Position numbers and translations under genes: made by a program. DNA of 64,000 nucleotides from Solea solea (Eukaryota > Chordata > Actinopteri > Pleuronectiformes > Soleidae): the NCBI RefSeq assembly GCF_958295425.1, contig NC_081153.1, positions 8,092,635 to 8,156,634 of the forward strand, in the 5' to 3' direction. This document shows, in pieces, positions 46,564 through 57,725 of this stretch; the stretch's first letter is position 1; each line of letters starts with the position of its first letter. The notes below the pieces were generated by a model. It was not told the origin of the DNA and did no database searches. It worked only from the letters and a program-made list of their open reading frames with translations.

Positions 46564-47463
46564 TCTAATGATTCAGCACATGATTCTAATGATTCAGTAC
46601 ATGATTCTGATGATTCAGTACATGATTCTAATGATTCAGTACATGATTCTGATGATTCAGTACATGATTCTAATGATTCAGTACATGATTCTGATGATTC
46701 AGTACATGATTCTGATGATTCAGTACATGATTCTAATGATTTAGTACATGATTCTGATGATTCAGTACATGATTCTGACGATTCAGTACATGATTCTAAT
46801 GATTCAGTACATGATTCTAATGATTCAGTACATGATTCTGACGATTCAGTACATGATTCTGACGATTCAGTACATGATTCTAATGATTCAGTACATGATT
46901 CTGACGATTCAGTACATGATTCTGACGATTCAGTACATGATTCTAATGATTCAGTACATGATTCTGACGATTCAGTACATGATTCTGACGATTCAGTACA
47001 TGATTCTAATGATTCAGTACATGATTCTGACGATTCAGTACATGATTCTGACGATTCAGTACATGATTCTAATGATTCACTACATGATTCTAATGATTCA
47101 GTACATGATTCTGACGATTCAGTACATGATTCTGACGATTCAGTACATGATTCTGACGATTCAGTACATGATTCTGACGATTCAGTACATGATTCTGACG
47201 ATTCAGTACATGATTCTAATGATTCACTACATGATTCTAATGATTCAGTACATGATTCTGACGATTCAGTACATGATTCTGACGATTCAGTACATGATTC
47301 TAATGATTCACTACATGATTCTAATGATTCAGTACATGATTCTGACGATTCAGTACATGATTCTGACGATTCAGTACATGATTCTAATGATTCAGTACAT
47401 GATTCTAATGATTCAGCACATGATTCTAATGATTCAGCACATGATTCTGATGATTCAGTACAC
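46564..47463. repeat. 21-bp minisatellite, about 43 copies, with higher-order pattern
   Basis: The unit is GATTCTNANGATTCAGTACAT, with AAT, GAC or GAT at the variable triplet and rare AGCACAT or CACTACAT variants. In much of the array the triplet runs AAT-GAC-GAC, a 63-bp higher-order unit. The minus strand stays open for 317 codons as CTESSES/CTESLES heptads, and the plus strand as MILTIQY. Neither has a conserved flank, splice signal or known homologue, so it is treated as a satellite. Confidence 0.95.
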
Positions 47464-48039
47464 CGGAAAAAAAAAGTTACTAGTTTGTACAAATATAAAA
47501 CCATGTCACAACAGTTTCATGCAGCCGTCCACGTTGAGGAGGTACTTTGAAGAAATGGAAAACGATACCAAAGTCAAGTCAAGTTGACACCTACTGACCC
47601 CCAGGTCATTTAAGTTTGACCTTGCTGTAAGTTGTAGTTTTTACTTTAACAATAACCAGGAAGGCAAAGACGAAAAGGTCCCAAAATTCTTCTCCAGTAG
47701 GAAAAGTGTGTTTTTTGGTGTAAAAAAAAGAGGACAATTTCAGCTGAATAAAGGTTGAGGAAAGGCAAAATTAAAACACACCAAAACTTAAAACTTAAAC
47801 ATTTAAACTTAAATAAAATTCAAATGTCCTCAGTAAAAAAAGAAAAAAATCAGAGAATTATCACTGAGTGTGTGAAACAACAGAGTGAATAAATCTCCAC
47901 CATGAGGTCCAGTGATGATTCATAACCTCGTCTCTATTAAAAACACGACCTCCAGCTCTGAAATAATAAAAAAAAATAAAATGAACTGAAGTGATGTTTA
48001 TTATTATTATTATTGAGCAGATTTATGACACGAACCACA

Positions 48040-48260
48040 CTCTCTGTGGCTCCGCGGGGAAAGATTGGCTGGTAATCTATTGTTAAACAGCTTTTAGTGA
48101 GATGGATGAAACGTCCGCGGCGGCCACGCGATCAATTCATATCTAATTAACCCGCTTTATTTATGAAGGCCTCGGCGGACACAGGGTGTGAGTCTCTGGG
48201 GACGAATAGAGACGTCAGCTGACACTGGAGGGACACGAGAGATATTGATTAAGAAGAGGT
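48040..48260. promoter_or_regulatory. Candidate conserved non-coding block
   Basis: Unique sequence with GATTGGCTGGTAATCTATTG, GATCAATTCATATCTAATTA and CCCGCTTTATTTATGAAGG, flanked by CpG-containing stretches. Homeodomain- and Cdx-like cores. The call is by composition only. Confidence 0.27.
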
Positions 48261-48271
48261 GATCAAGGAAC

Positions 48272-48540
48272 GAGAAGAAACCAAAGCTCAGAGAGGTAAA
48301 GGAAGGAGGGAGGGAAGGAGGGATGAAGGAAAGCTGAGAGGTAGGGAATGGAATAAGGAAGGGAGTAAGGAAGAAAGAGATGCTGGGAGAGAGAAAGGGA
48401 TAAAGAAAGGTAAGAAGAAGGAGTGAGATCGAGGAAGGAAGGATGAGAGGGAGGGAAATAGGGAGGAAGGAAGAGTTAGATGCAAAAAGGAAGAAAGGAT
48501 TAGAGGGAGGGAAATTCTGGGAGGGAGAATGGAAGAAACT
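48272..48540 (+). repeat. Polypurine tract, about 270 bp
   Basis: The plus strand is overwhelmingly A/G (GGAAGGAGGGAGGGAAGGAG and relatives), with isolated T or C. Long minus-strand open frames rich in Ser, Leu, Phe and Pro here are by-products. Confidence 0.85.
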
Positions 48541-49202
48541 GTCAACACTTGTGTAAGCCTGACCTCTGCTGGTCAAACGTGGTTAAAACACCTTTTGTCC
48601 TCACTGGTCACAGACTGTGGGTTAAAATGACCTCACGTCATAAAAACACAGAGTCTGAAGAATAAAAGGGAAATCATTTTCCTTTTAAAATCAAACCTGA
48701 AAAAGCTGTGCGATGATGAAACATCAGCCTTTCATCGCCTCTCAGTGATGCTGCTGCTGCTTCACCGTGTCACCCAGGTCTCTTTTACTCCGTCCATGAA
48801 AAACAGCCTTTTTCTCACTCACTAAGTGCTTTATGTAACAAAAACACGGATGAAAGCAGCAGTGAATTCAAAGAAGACGTCATTGCTTTTTTCATTCGAG
48901 GACTGAGAAACATTTTTTGTGCTCAGGTTTTCTTCCACAGTCCACGCCTGATTATGAAGGAGCAAATATATTCTGTACAATAATGGGAGCCATTTGTGGG
49001 CGAATCACTTCCGAGTGGAAGTGGTAAAAAGAGAGTTTGAAGTGTGTAACTGTCTGGAAACCTTTGCTGCACTCCATTTGTGTTCAGAACTCCAGAATTC
49101 CAGAATTCCAGAGGTTCCTGAAGAAGGAACAACCTCCTGACCATGGATTTTTAACTCAGAAACTCTGAGGCAGGCGGTGACCTCACAGGAGAGTGTCAAA
49201 GG

Positions 49203-49400
49203 TCATGGTTCTCAGTCGGAAAAAAGGGTGAACTGCCCACTGCTGGTCAGGGAGGAGGGCTCAAGTATCTCGGGATCTTGGCAGATGCATTGAGTAATAC
49301 CGCTGAAACATTTACACTTCCAACTTCTCAACAGGGAAGTGGTTAACGCGAAAGGTGACGTCACTCCCACTTTCGAATTCCAATGTAAATGGAACGCAGC
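49203..49400. mobile_element. MITE family E, possible copy (right end clear)
   Basis: Read on the minus strand the right end is TGCGTTCCATTTACATTGGA, matching the ends of the element at 54860-55067. The left end (TGGTTCTCAGTCGG near 49205) is only weakly similar. A further left-type end ATTCCATTTACATCAGAGGT starts at 49666. Confidence 0.45.
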
Positions 49401-50469
49401 ACTGTACTTTCTGATTTTGCGTGCTTTTGTATCTTGTTCTGAGTTTTGTCCGTTGGCGATAAAGTGTCAGAAACCGACAATGGTACACAGTGGAGCCAAA
49501 GACTATACGTACAAAATGGGGGGGAAAAAGTTTCCTACAGTGAAGTCACACAGGAAGTCAGAATACACTGAATATCCACTAGGGGGCGACTATTTGTTGT
49601 AATACTCAATTTGAGAGTAAGTCTGTGGGAATTTGAACTTCTACTTCTCACTTGGTTTATGGTACATTCCATTTACATCAGAGGTCGGAAGTCTGACGTG
49701 GGAGTGATGTAATTCCAGGCTAGCTATTGTTAGCAATAAGTCAATAACAACGTGTGTTTTGCTGGCACAAAAAGCAGGTGGACTTGCTTGAGTAAAGTTG
49801 AAAATTCCAGAAATGAACACAAAGTACGGAAGAAAGGCTCCGTCTGTCTCTGTCTTTTGCCAAGAGTATAAATGGGCCTTAACTCCACTGACCACTGATA
49901 TTTTAGACAGTTAGCACTAAGTGGGCGTGTTTTCTAGGGGGCGTGTCTTTCCATGGGCGTGTTTTCCTACATCCTGCAGTTGGACATATTTGGGCTTCAA
50001 AACTGTGACGACCAGCTTACAGTTCTAACAGTAGAAATATAAGTGAAGTAAATGGGATAACTGCAATTATTTATTGAAAAGTTATTGTCGTGAAACCTTG
50101 TGCATGAGTAGTGAAAGACAAGAAACATGTTGTTTACCTTATTAACAATGTTTTAATGTGATTTAATGTCCCTGTAATCATTGAAATTGACCCTTTAGCC
50201 CATTACCCATTCATTTCAATGGCAGCCTGGTCATTTTAATCTGGAATACCCACTCAGAGAAGTAACTGTGACGATTTCCGTGAAGGACTTTGCTTACATT
50301 ACAACAGTATGAGTAAAATTAAACTTGCATGAAATAAGAAGAGCCTTTATATTTTTAAAAAAAAAAGACGGCAAAAATATTGTGAAAACATTATTTTATT
50401 ATACTTTTGTGATATGAAAGTCAGTAGTCGACGACACACAGTTACTGATACAAGAATTTAAATATAATA

Positions 50470-50510
50470 ATTACAATATTTATATATATATATATATATT
50501 TATATACTGT
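50470..50510. repeat. TA microsatellite
   Basis: About 11 TA units followed by ATATACTGTATATA. Confidence 0.85.
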
Positions 50511-51145
50511 ATATATAGATAATAAATTTTTCTCCTCAGTCATTTGAACAGTATACGTTGTTTCCCTGCTTAGTAACAGCAGGGCGTCACATGTGACACA
50601 CGGTGATATATGTTTTTAAACAGCCTCACATGTACAGACATTATTATCCGTCCCCCGCTGCCTTTGCAGCAAATCACAGTTTCACACGTCCAATCCTTTT
50701 ATTCTGCGCACATACAACGCTAACATTCATATGCAAATCCTTTTCTTTTCTGGGACAGAAACACTGCTCCCATTTTCTCAGCCCCAGTAGCGACTGCATT
50801 GCAGAATCACCTGTTCAGCCTCGGGGATAAACAGGAAGTAATATGCAATCTATAAGATCAGCGGGGATGAGGCTGCTGCTCTGGAAAACAGTGATTACAT
50901 CACATTCATACATGAAAGCCATTATGCGTCTTATTTAAGAAGTCAATTATTCATTTGTTTGTCTAATTTATTCATTCATATACTGTATGTATATTTACAA
51001 TGCTTTGAAATAAAGGCCGTAATTCCATTTTTATTTTACAAACTCCGCCCCCTAATGTTCAGTGCACGGAGAAGCAGTTCTTTAAAGATAGATTTTGTTT
51101 GTTTTTTTGCCGCCAAATTTTGAGGCATAAACGTCCACCAAAAAA

Positions 51146-51151
51146 TTTATT
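51146..51151 (-). terminator. Candidate polyadenylation signal of galr1
   Basis: AATAAA on the minus strand, about 560 bases past the galr1 stop codon. A second AATAAA lies at 51035-51030. Either could end the transcript. Confidence 0.3.
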
Positions 51152-51711
51152 TGTTATCGATTATCAATCGTTAAGTCATTTATATACGTTTTTAACTATA
51201 AATCGATTGCTACGTGGATGATGTGGCATAACAGTTGTGGCCACTAGGGGCAGCACTGCATTGTTAGCAAGTTCCGTAAAAGAAGAACAGGTAAATCGGG
51301 GTCGTGCGAAGTCGGTGCGAGTCGGGGTGGCGTTCCAGTTAAAGGAACTCGGACTACAACTGGGACAGACCATAATATATACCCGACCAGTTATATCTTC
51401 ACCACAACAGCAGAGGTGGGCGGGGACAAGGAGCATTTAGAATTCACTTCTTAAACTTTCCGTTGCCGCTACTTTTTCAGTCAAACTTCTTTACCAGCTT
51501 AGTATTTCTGTTGCCTTCTCAAATCACTTCCTGTTTGCAGCGCAGGAATGTCACCGGGCGACACGAGATCTAACCACTGCCACACAGAGAAACACAGTAG
51601 ACAAACATTGTTTGTGTTTGAAAGTTAACTCTCAAAAATCACCGTTGGCATCAGCCTCGCGGTTCCAGTATCAGTCATAATCTACACAAACAACAGGGGG
51701 CGCTCTCAGGA

Positions 51712-52068
51712 TCAAAGCATCTTACAGATATGAGAGTCGTGACCTTTGTGGTTCACGCTGAGGTTGGCAGGCGGAGCCGCGGGCTCCATCCTGCTGCGGT
51801 GGTCGCGGGTGTCATGCAGCGGACACTCGCTCGGCGTGCGGCAGTGGAACACCTGCTTGTAGGAGTTCCTGAAGTTCTCCGACAGGAAGGCGTAGATGAC
51901 GGGGTTGACGGACGAGTTGCTGTAGGCCAAGCAGTGAGCCACCATCCTGAAGAGGAACGAGGCCTGGTTCAGCGGAAAGGAGCCAAACTCCACCCACAGG
52001 TGCACGACGTGGTGAGGCAGCCACGACAGGCCGAAGACCACCACCACCACCAGCACCGTCTGAGCAGT
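51712..52068 (-). CDS. galr1: galr1 exon 3: TM6, TM7 and C-terminal tail
   Basis: It encodes residues 237-354 and the stop codon. TAQTVLVVVVVFGLSWLPHH is TM6 with the SWLP form of the CWxP toggle motif (W252) and the adjacent His pair 255/256; the corresponding histidine region contacts galanin in human GALR1. AHCLAYSNSSVNPVIYAF is TM7 with NPxxY (291-295). SENFRNSYKQVFHC is helix 8 with a possible palmitoylation cysteine (C312). The 42-residue tail ends in ICKML. The acceptor is TTTCCACAG before 52068, phase 0. The tail diverges from mammals, as is usual for the family. Confidence 0.96.
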   Translation of the reverse strand, partial: TAQTVLVVVVVFGLSWLPHHVVHLWVEFGSFPLNQASFLFRMVAHCLAYSNSSVNPVIYAFLSENFRNSYKQVFHCRTPSECPLHDTRDHRSRMEPAAPPANLSVNHKGHDSHICKML

Positions 52069-52461
52069 CTGTGGAAAGAAAGAGCAGGTAATGATGGGTA
52101 ATATAACGTCACATGATCAAATTTACCTGTGACTGGACTGTCTGTGGAGGAAGCCGAGGAGCAAGATAATGATGGGTAATATAACCTGATCAAATAAAAT
52201 AAAAAGACACATTCATTTTATGGCCGCTCCAGTCAAAAGTCAAACACAAGAAGACGGTGAGTGGTTTCAGCAAATTCTAATGTGGCTATCTTTCTTTTTC
52301 CTGCTCTGAACACTCAAGATAAAGCATTTTCAGCAGGGTGAAAAACCTTGTCCTTCAGTGACCGCCGTGTACCCGACGATCAGTCGACCGTCGGTCATTA
52401 AAGGAGGAATCAGGGAAATGTGCTCATAAATGTAGACACAGGAAAACAGACTGGCACCGAC
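52069..52461 (-). other. galr1 intron 2 (393 bp)
   Basis: Phase-0 intron, donor AAG|GTCGGTGCC, acceptor TTTCCACAG. It holds a short direct repeat, AGNAAGATAATGATGGGTAA and TGGGTAATATAAC, at about 52090 and 52165. Confidence 0.85.
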
Positions 52462-52527
52462 CTTCTTTTTGGAGAGCTCTGACTTTTTAGAGACGTTTCT
52501 CAGCTTCTTGTGCAGATGTTTTAAAAC
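52462..52527 (-). CDS. galr1: galr1 exon 2: third intracellular loop
   Basis: The 22 codons read VLKHLHKKLRNVSKKSEL then SKKK (residues 215-236). This is the lysine-rich third intracellular loop, nearly identical to human GALR1 (VLNHLHKKLKNMSKKSEASK). It is bounded by TTTCAG and AAG|GTCGGT in phase 0, so it is a small separate exon exactly as in mammalian GALR1. The loop couples the receptor to Gi/o proteins. Confidence 0.95.
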
Positions 52528-53892
52528 CTGAAATTGAAAAAAAAAAAAAAAAAGAACAAGATGAGGATTAAGACGAGAAAGCCGTTGACCTACTTTTTGG
52601 TTTTATTGCTCGTAAACAGTGAATAGAAGAACCTGACATGACCAGTGGTGAGACACTTTTTAAGGCTCAAATCATTATATAAAGCATCACATTTACAGCC
52701 GTATCTGTCTGCATTTTGATTTTGTAAACAAAAAATACTTAAAAGATGGTCAGTAAATCAATTAAAACTGATTCACATTATTTTAAACATATGAACATAA
52801 ATCTGAACTAAAAGGTTAGCTTGGGAAAAATGCTGGAAATGCTTTTATTTTCAGGGACCCAAAAAAAAATCCCCTGCGACCCAACTGTGGGTCCCGCCCC
52901 AGTATTTGGGAACCGCTGCTCTTTACAACTGCATTAAAAAAAACTAGGTAATGTCAGATTATGGCACCAGATTTGACAAATGTACCAGAAATAGGTAAAC
53001 GTTTGCCTTTTTAAAACATAATCGTTATCTTTCTTAGAAACTTGAAAAATGCTGCTCAGTCACTACAACTCTATTTTTGTCACCCAGACTTTAAACCATT
53101 AAATTATGACATCAGTTGTTTATAATAAGTGCAGACACAGAATCCGCACAGGGAGTCAAAACCATGAAAGATTTGGAAGAAAAAGAGAAAAGTCACCAAC
53201 AAATATCAGTTATCATCTGCACTGATTCCGAAATATCAGTCAATAGGTCGAACTCTAAAATATATAATCAAATCCCTTCTATAGATTTGACCTACATTGA
53301 TACTGATTATTCTCTCTCTTTATCTGTGGACATATTTTTTGCACTTTTACGCACAAAAAACAAAATGGCACACTGTCACACTCCGCCACATCCACATCTG
53401 TTCTGCGTGTCTTGTTTGTACCAAACTGTAAAATCTGTGAACATTTGATGTTTATTTCAAACGTTGACTCTGACTCATCCATCTTTCCAAAGTAGTTTTT
53501 TTGCGCTTTTACGCACAAAGAAAACATGACACACTGCGTCATTTCTTTCTTCCAAACCGTGTAATTACTCATAATCACTCATTTATGATAATTACATGAA
53601 TACAGTCGTTGACTCTTGCGCACACACCTTTTTAGCAGTGACATGTCAGCGTGATGATTAGTTCTGATCATGCAAATCATCTCCTCTCACGTCAGTTACA
53701 CTCCCTTTTTTGATTTTTCATACACTTTGAGCCATTTTAAACCTGAAAAAGTGCGCTTTCACGCACAAAGAACACATGGCACATGTTCTGTGCTTATTTT
53801 CTTTGTTGCGCAAAGAAATGCAACATCGCTCATGATCACTGTCTTATTTATGATAACTATATGAATTTAGTCGCTGAGTCGTGCGCACACAC
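52528..53892 (-). other. galr1 intron 1 (1365 bp) with a triplicated motif
   Basis: Donor AAG|GTGTGTGC, acceptor TTTCAG. Three diverged blocks of the form TTTTACGCACAAA followed by an AACA(A/C)ATGGCACAC-like stretch occur near 53346, 53507 and 53758 (the last has TTTCACGCACAAA). A hAT-like end (GTATTTGGGAACCGCTGCT) lies at 52902-52920. Confidence 0.75.
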
Positions 53893-54534
53893 CTTTGTGT
53901 AGCAGACAGAGATGAGGACGAGCGGGAGCAGGTAACCGAACACAAAGGTGCACATCACGTACACCTTCCTCTGGTGGCCGGGCCACACTTCCCAGCAGAA
54001 GGTGGTGTTGTCCTCTCGCTCCACGATGCTCTGGTAGTGCGCCACGGGCGCTGCCATCACCAGAGACAGGATCCAGATGAGCAGGACACCGAGCAGCGCG
54101 TGTCTGCCCACCCGGATCGACGACGACCTCCTGGCGTGCACGATGGCCACGTAGCGGTCCACGGACATCGCGGACAGAGTGAAGATGCTGACCAGCATGG
54201 ACACGGTGAAGAAGTAGTGTATGAACTTGCAGATGAAGGCGCCCAGCACCCACGTGTCCAGCATGTAGATGGTGGACTGGAAGGGGACGCAGAAGAGCAG
54301 GTAGGACAGATCCGCCACGCTCAGGTTGAGGATGAAGATGTTGGTCGTGCTCCTCGGTTGACCCGGTTTACTGCGCGCCAGCACCGTGATCACCAGCGCG
54401 TTCCCGAGCGCACCGAGGATAAAAATCAGCCCAAATATGAGGAGAGAAATAAAGTTGTCTACACCTACACCCAGGATGAGTTTGGCCGGGAGCTTCACAC
54501 TGTTGCTGTGGACTGACTCACTCTGGTTCTCCAT
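53893..54534 (-). CDS. galr1: galr1 exon 1: galanin receptor 1, N-terminus to TM5
   Basis: It encodes residues 1-214 of a class A G-protein-coupled receptor for the neuropeptide galanin, which lowers cAMP through Gi/o in neurons. Visible landmarks: N-glycosylation sequon N3; TM1 with GN45; ARSKPGQPRSTTN in loop 1; TM2 with LSVAD75L; C102 and C180 forming the extracellular disulfide; ICKFIHYFFTVSMLVSIFTL in TM3; DRY 126-128; RRSSS in loop 2; W154 in TM4; sequon N176; TM5 with P204. Joined with exons 2 and 3 it gives 354 residues (human 349). The start MENQSESVHS is the first ATG in frame; three short upstream ORFs precede it. LDTWVLGAFICKF and RSTTNIFILNLS separate it from GALR2/3. Confidence 0.97.
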
Positions 54535-54760
54535 CTTTTTCTCTCTTTTTCTTTTTAATCCCAGTGAACGCAGAGAAGTTCCATGTTGATGAAGAAGACG
54601 AGAGGTTTTCCTCTACATGAAGCTCACATTTTCTCCTGGACGAATGTTGGACTGGGCTCGTGCTCGTGCAGCCTGATGTTCCTGCCCAGAGCTGAAACGT
54701 CACCACACTCACGCGCAGCAAATCCCACCAATACCTGACCAGAGTTCAACGCTGCTGTGA
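54535..54760 (-). promoter_or_regulatory. galr1 5' flank with three short upstream ORFs
   Basis: On the minus strand, upstream of the start codon, there are ATG-TGA (54629-54624), ATG-TAG (54618-54613) and a nine-residue ORF, MELLCVHWD, ending in TAA (54584-54555). Two are minimal start-stop ORFs. Further upstream is a GTGGTGACGTTTCAG stretch with a CRE-like half site. Whether all of this is transcribed is not known. Confidence 0.45.
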
Positions 54761-54859
54761 GCAAAGATGATTTTTACAACTTTATCATTAGTTAATGATT
54801 AACTAATCACTAAGTTCAGTTCATCCTCTGGTGAACATGAATGTCTGTAAAACATCTCC

Positions 54860-55067
54860 TGTGTTCCATTTATGTCGGAAGTCGGAACTATCTCGGGCTA
54901 GCCATTGTTAGCAGCCAATAACAACAACTCTACTCTGGTATTTTCACGAAACACAAACACAGCGTAGCAACATGTCTACGTTTAAACATGACATGGAAAT
55001 ATGTGAACCACCAATTTACTTTGACCACGGCCTCAGAAATTCAGAGTTCCGACTACAAATGGAACGC
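54860..55067. mobile_element. MITE family E, about 208 bp
   Basis: The left end TGTGTTCCATTTATGTCGGA and the right end read inward TGCGTTCCATTTGTAGTCGG form an imperfect inverted repeat of about 21 bp. The interior shares GGCTAGC(C/T)ATTGTTAGCA and CAATAACAAC with 49721-49750. No target duplication could be assigned. Confidence 0.6.
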
Positions 55068-55199
55068 AAAAATAATTATTCCCGTCCAAAGTTTCTCAGG
55101 ACATTTTGTGAAAACTCACTCGGCATCACAGCATTTTATCACATGGCTGTTGAGATATTTCAATATTTCAAAATAAATAAATATCGATTCTCATTCTCA

Positions 55200-57560
55200 T
55201 TCTGATATTTTATGTTTTGATATCACGTCCCGTAATCTCAGTTTAGACCCACAATTTATTTTAACTACACAAAGTGTTTTGGTGATTTATAGCAGGTACC
55301 AAACTGAATATTATATAAAAAAATGTACCCCTTTTATTTCACTTGAGTGCCTGCCCCCATAATGTGTGTGCACACCACTGGTGAAACATAGTCCATCAGA
55401 AGAATATTACTTAAAAACCTATAAAATACAAGACAATATCCTGACAAATAAAAGCAAACAAAGAACAACAAAAACATAACACAAAGTAAAAATAAAAGCA
55501 TGTGATTTAAACGATTTTAGTGAATCTGGGAGTATTTTCTCATCAGGAAGGTCAAGGGGAACAATCTTCAGACTTCTTTGCGCTGAAATTATTCTTTTGT
55601 TTTCCTCCACCGCGCTCACTGCCTTGTTGTTTTTCCCCCGTTTCCTCGGCTCTCTTTTGTCTCCTTCGCTGATCGGCTGTGAGCAGATCTGACAACAGCT
55701 GACACATCTTTATGCAAGTGTGAGGATGCGAGTGCGGCCGGAGCTGACAGATCTGCTGCAGAACAAAAACCATGACAACAAAGATGATGCACTTTTCTGT
55801 ATGTAACCCGAGAGCAGAGCCTGATGTTATCTCCTCTGCTTGTCCTCAGATGGTTGGACACAGCTGGAGCTTTTATTGTTTATACCTGAATTTTTCACAC
55901 TCTCTCTCCCTGAAGAGGAAGAAGAGGAGGAAAGTGAATCTCAGTCATTATATCGCCCGTTGAGAGAAAAGAAATCACAGGGTTATTATAGTTGTGGGAT
56001 GGTGATGGTTTGTTTTGTAATTGGTTTTTCAGCTCTTGTCCTGAAGCAACATGAAGTTTCCATGGCGACTCTTCACTTGTTTTCCCCAGAGGAAAAGAAA
56101 CGGAACCCAAATAGAACGGTCACGACATTCCACGTGTTCCCAGAAATAACAGACAGTCGGTGGTTCTGAATTTGGACATGAATCAGTTCGGCATCACCAT
56201 TGACGTGAAAAACTGATCCGTTTGCTGTAAAAAAAAAAATTGTATCCACACAGAAACAGAACTTTCTTAAAGAGGCCGTCCACACGAAAGTGGAGAATCG
56301 AAGACGGGGGTTCACGACGCGGTCAGAACAAACAAGTTTGCATGTTCTATGACTTCAGAGGACATTTTGAAGTCATGGAACAAAGAAATATGCTCATTCT
56401 CTCGTGGACTTTCATTTTAAATAAGTTACTTTTTCATGACCAATAGAGTCGCCCCCTGATGGCCTTTCATGAGAATGCAGTTTCGAGCCTCTTCCAGGAC
56501 TCTGTAAATGTTGTTTCTCCACAGACTTAATTGCCTCTTACAGAGCAGAACCACGACGGCGTGATGTTTGGACTCTTCTCCCCAATTCCCGTCTCGACTT
56601 TGATCGACTGACATCACGACTTCGCGACAGCAGATCCCGCCTCACTGCGTCCTCTGGGATTGTCCTTCGTTAGAGACACGAGGAGGATACGCTGCACGTG
56701 ACCCCGCTGCTCCGTCCGCTTCTCCGGTGGTTAGCCTTTTAGCTCAGACCAGAGCCAGACCTGTTGTTACCATGACACTGAGCCACGGGAACAGAGCAGA
56801 GCAACAGCACAGTCATTTACCCCAATCATTTCAAATGGCCGTACATTGTCTGCTGAATGGATGGAAGCCACAGATCGCTATTTGTGTGATTAAGCTTTGA
56901 CAGACCACAGGGTTTGATGTGTTTTCTGTTTCTGCACAAACAGTAATGATGGTAGTTTATCAGTCTGGGAGGACGGGAGGTTAGAACACTTAAAGCTGCA
57001 GTACGCCGGATCAATGGGAGAACAGTTCATTCTTTAGCGGATCATTAAAGCATTAAATGCATTATTCTGCCTCTGTTTGTTCTTCATGAATAAAATCAGT
57101 GTAACATTATTTGTTTGCTGTGTCCGTCGAGCAAAACTATCAGACCAGAGTGAGGGAGCACTTTAAAACAACCACAGTGCTGTACAGGATGACAACTAAA
57201 AGACACAAAAAATAAAAAGCATACAAACATGGATAAAGCTAACATCCAAACAAAAAACCACCATAAAAACACATCAAATTAAATAAAACAGTGTCAAAGG
57301 CCAATAAAAAGAGACTAGTTTTAAACACAGAGAAGAGGCCTGTCTCATGTGCAAAGAGTAATAAGAGAAAACCTTAAATCATTTCTGAGATTAATTCTGA
57401 TTATCGGTCAGTTCGGTCTGATTATCGGTCAATATTGATTCAATGTCATCATTACCTGAAAAACAGTGTCTGGGGATGAACTTATTCTGACTTAAGTATT
57501 ATACTTAAGGGTGTTTTTGCTCCAAAAAAAACCCCCTGGTTGTTCAGTTTGATGGTGGGA
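55200..57560. other. Non-coding interval upstream of galr1
   Basis: No gene recognised. It contains a fragment resembling the 18228-18585 MITE end (GGCCGTCCACACGAAAG at 56273-56289) and otherwise unremarkable sequence. Confidence 0.4.
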
Positions 57561-57569
57561 TAAATGTTT

Positions 57570-57725
57570 GTTGTCTCCACCCGCCCCCCTGTGCTACTGC
57601 TGTATACACACAAACGCTCCCTCGGTCAGGTGGTCTAATTCTGTTCAAATATTAAACACAGGCAGATTAACAAAAGGTTATGATACTGATATGACTGGTT
57701 AAAGGTGCAGTCTGAGATATTCAAT
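57570..57725. repeat. Dispersed repeat family B, copy 2
   Basis: Matches 11765-11995: TTGTCTCCACCC, TGTATACACACAAACGCTCC, CTCGGTCAGGT, CTGTTCA, CACAGGCAGATTAAC. Confidence 0.6.

Noticed and set aside
46551..47504. 317-codon open frame made of CTESSES heptads as a gene
   Set aside because: It coincides with the 21-bp minisatellite, is also open on the other strand, and has no flanking coding sequence or splice context.
48157..48576. 139-codon minus-strand open frame rich in Ser, Pro, Leu and Phe
   Set aside because: It is the complement of a polypurine tract with biased composition.
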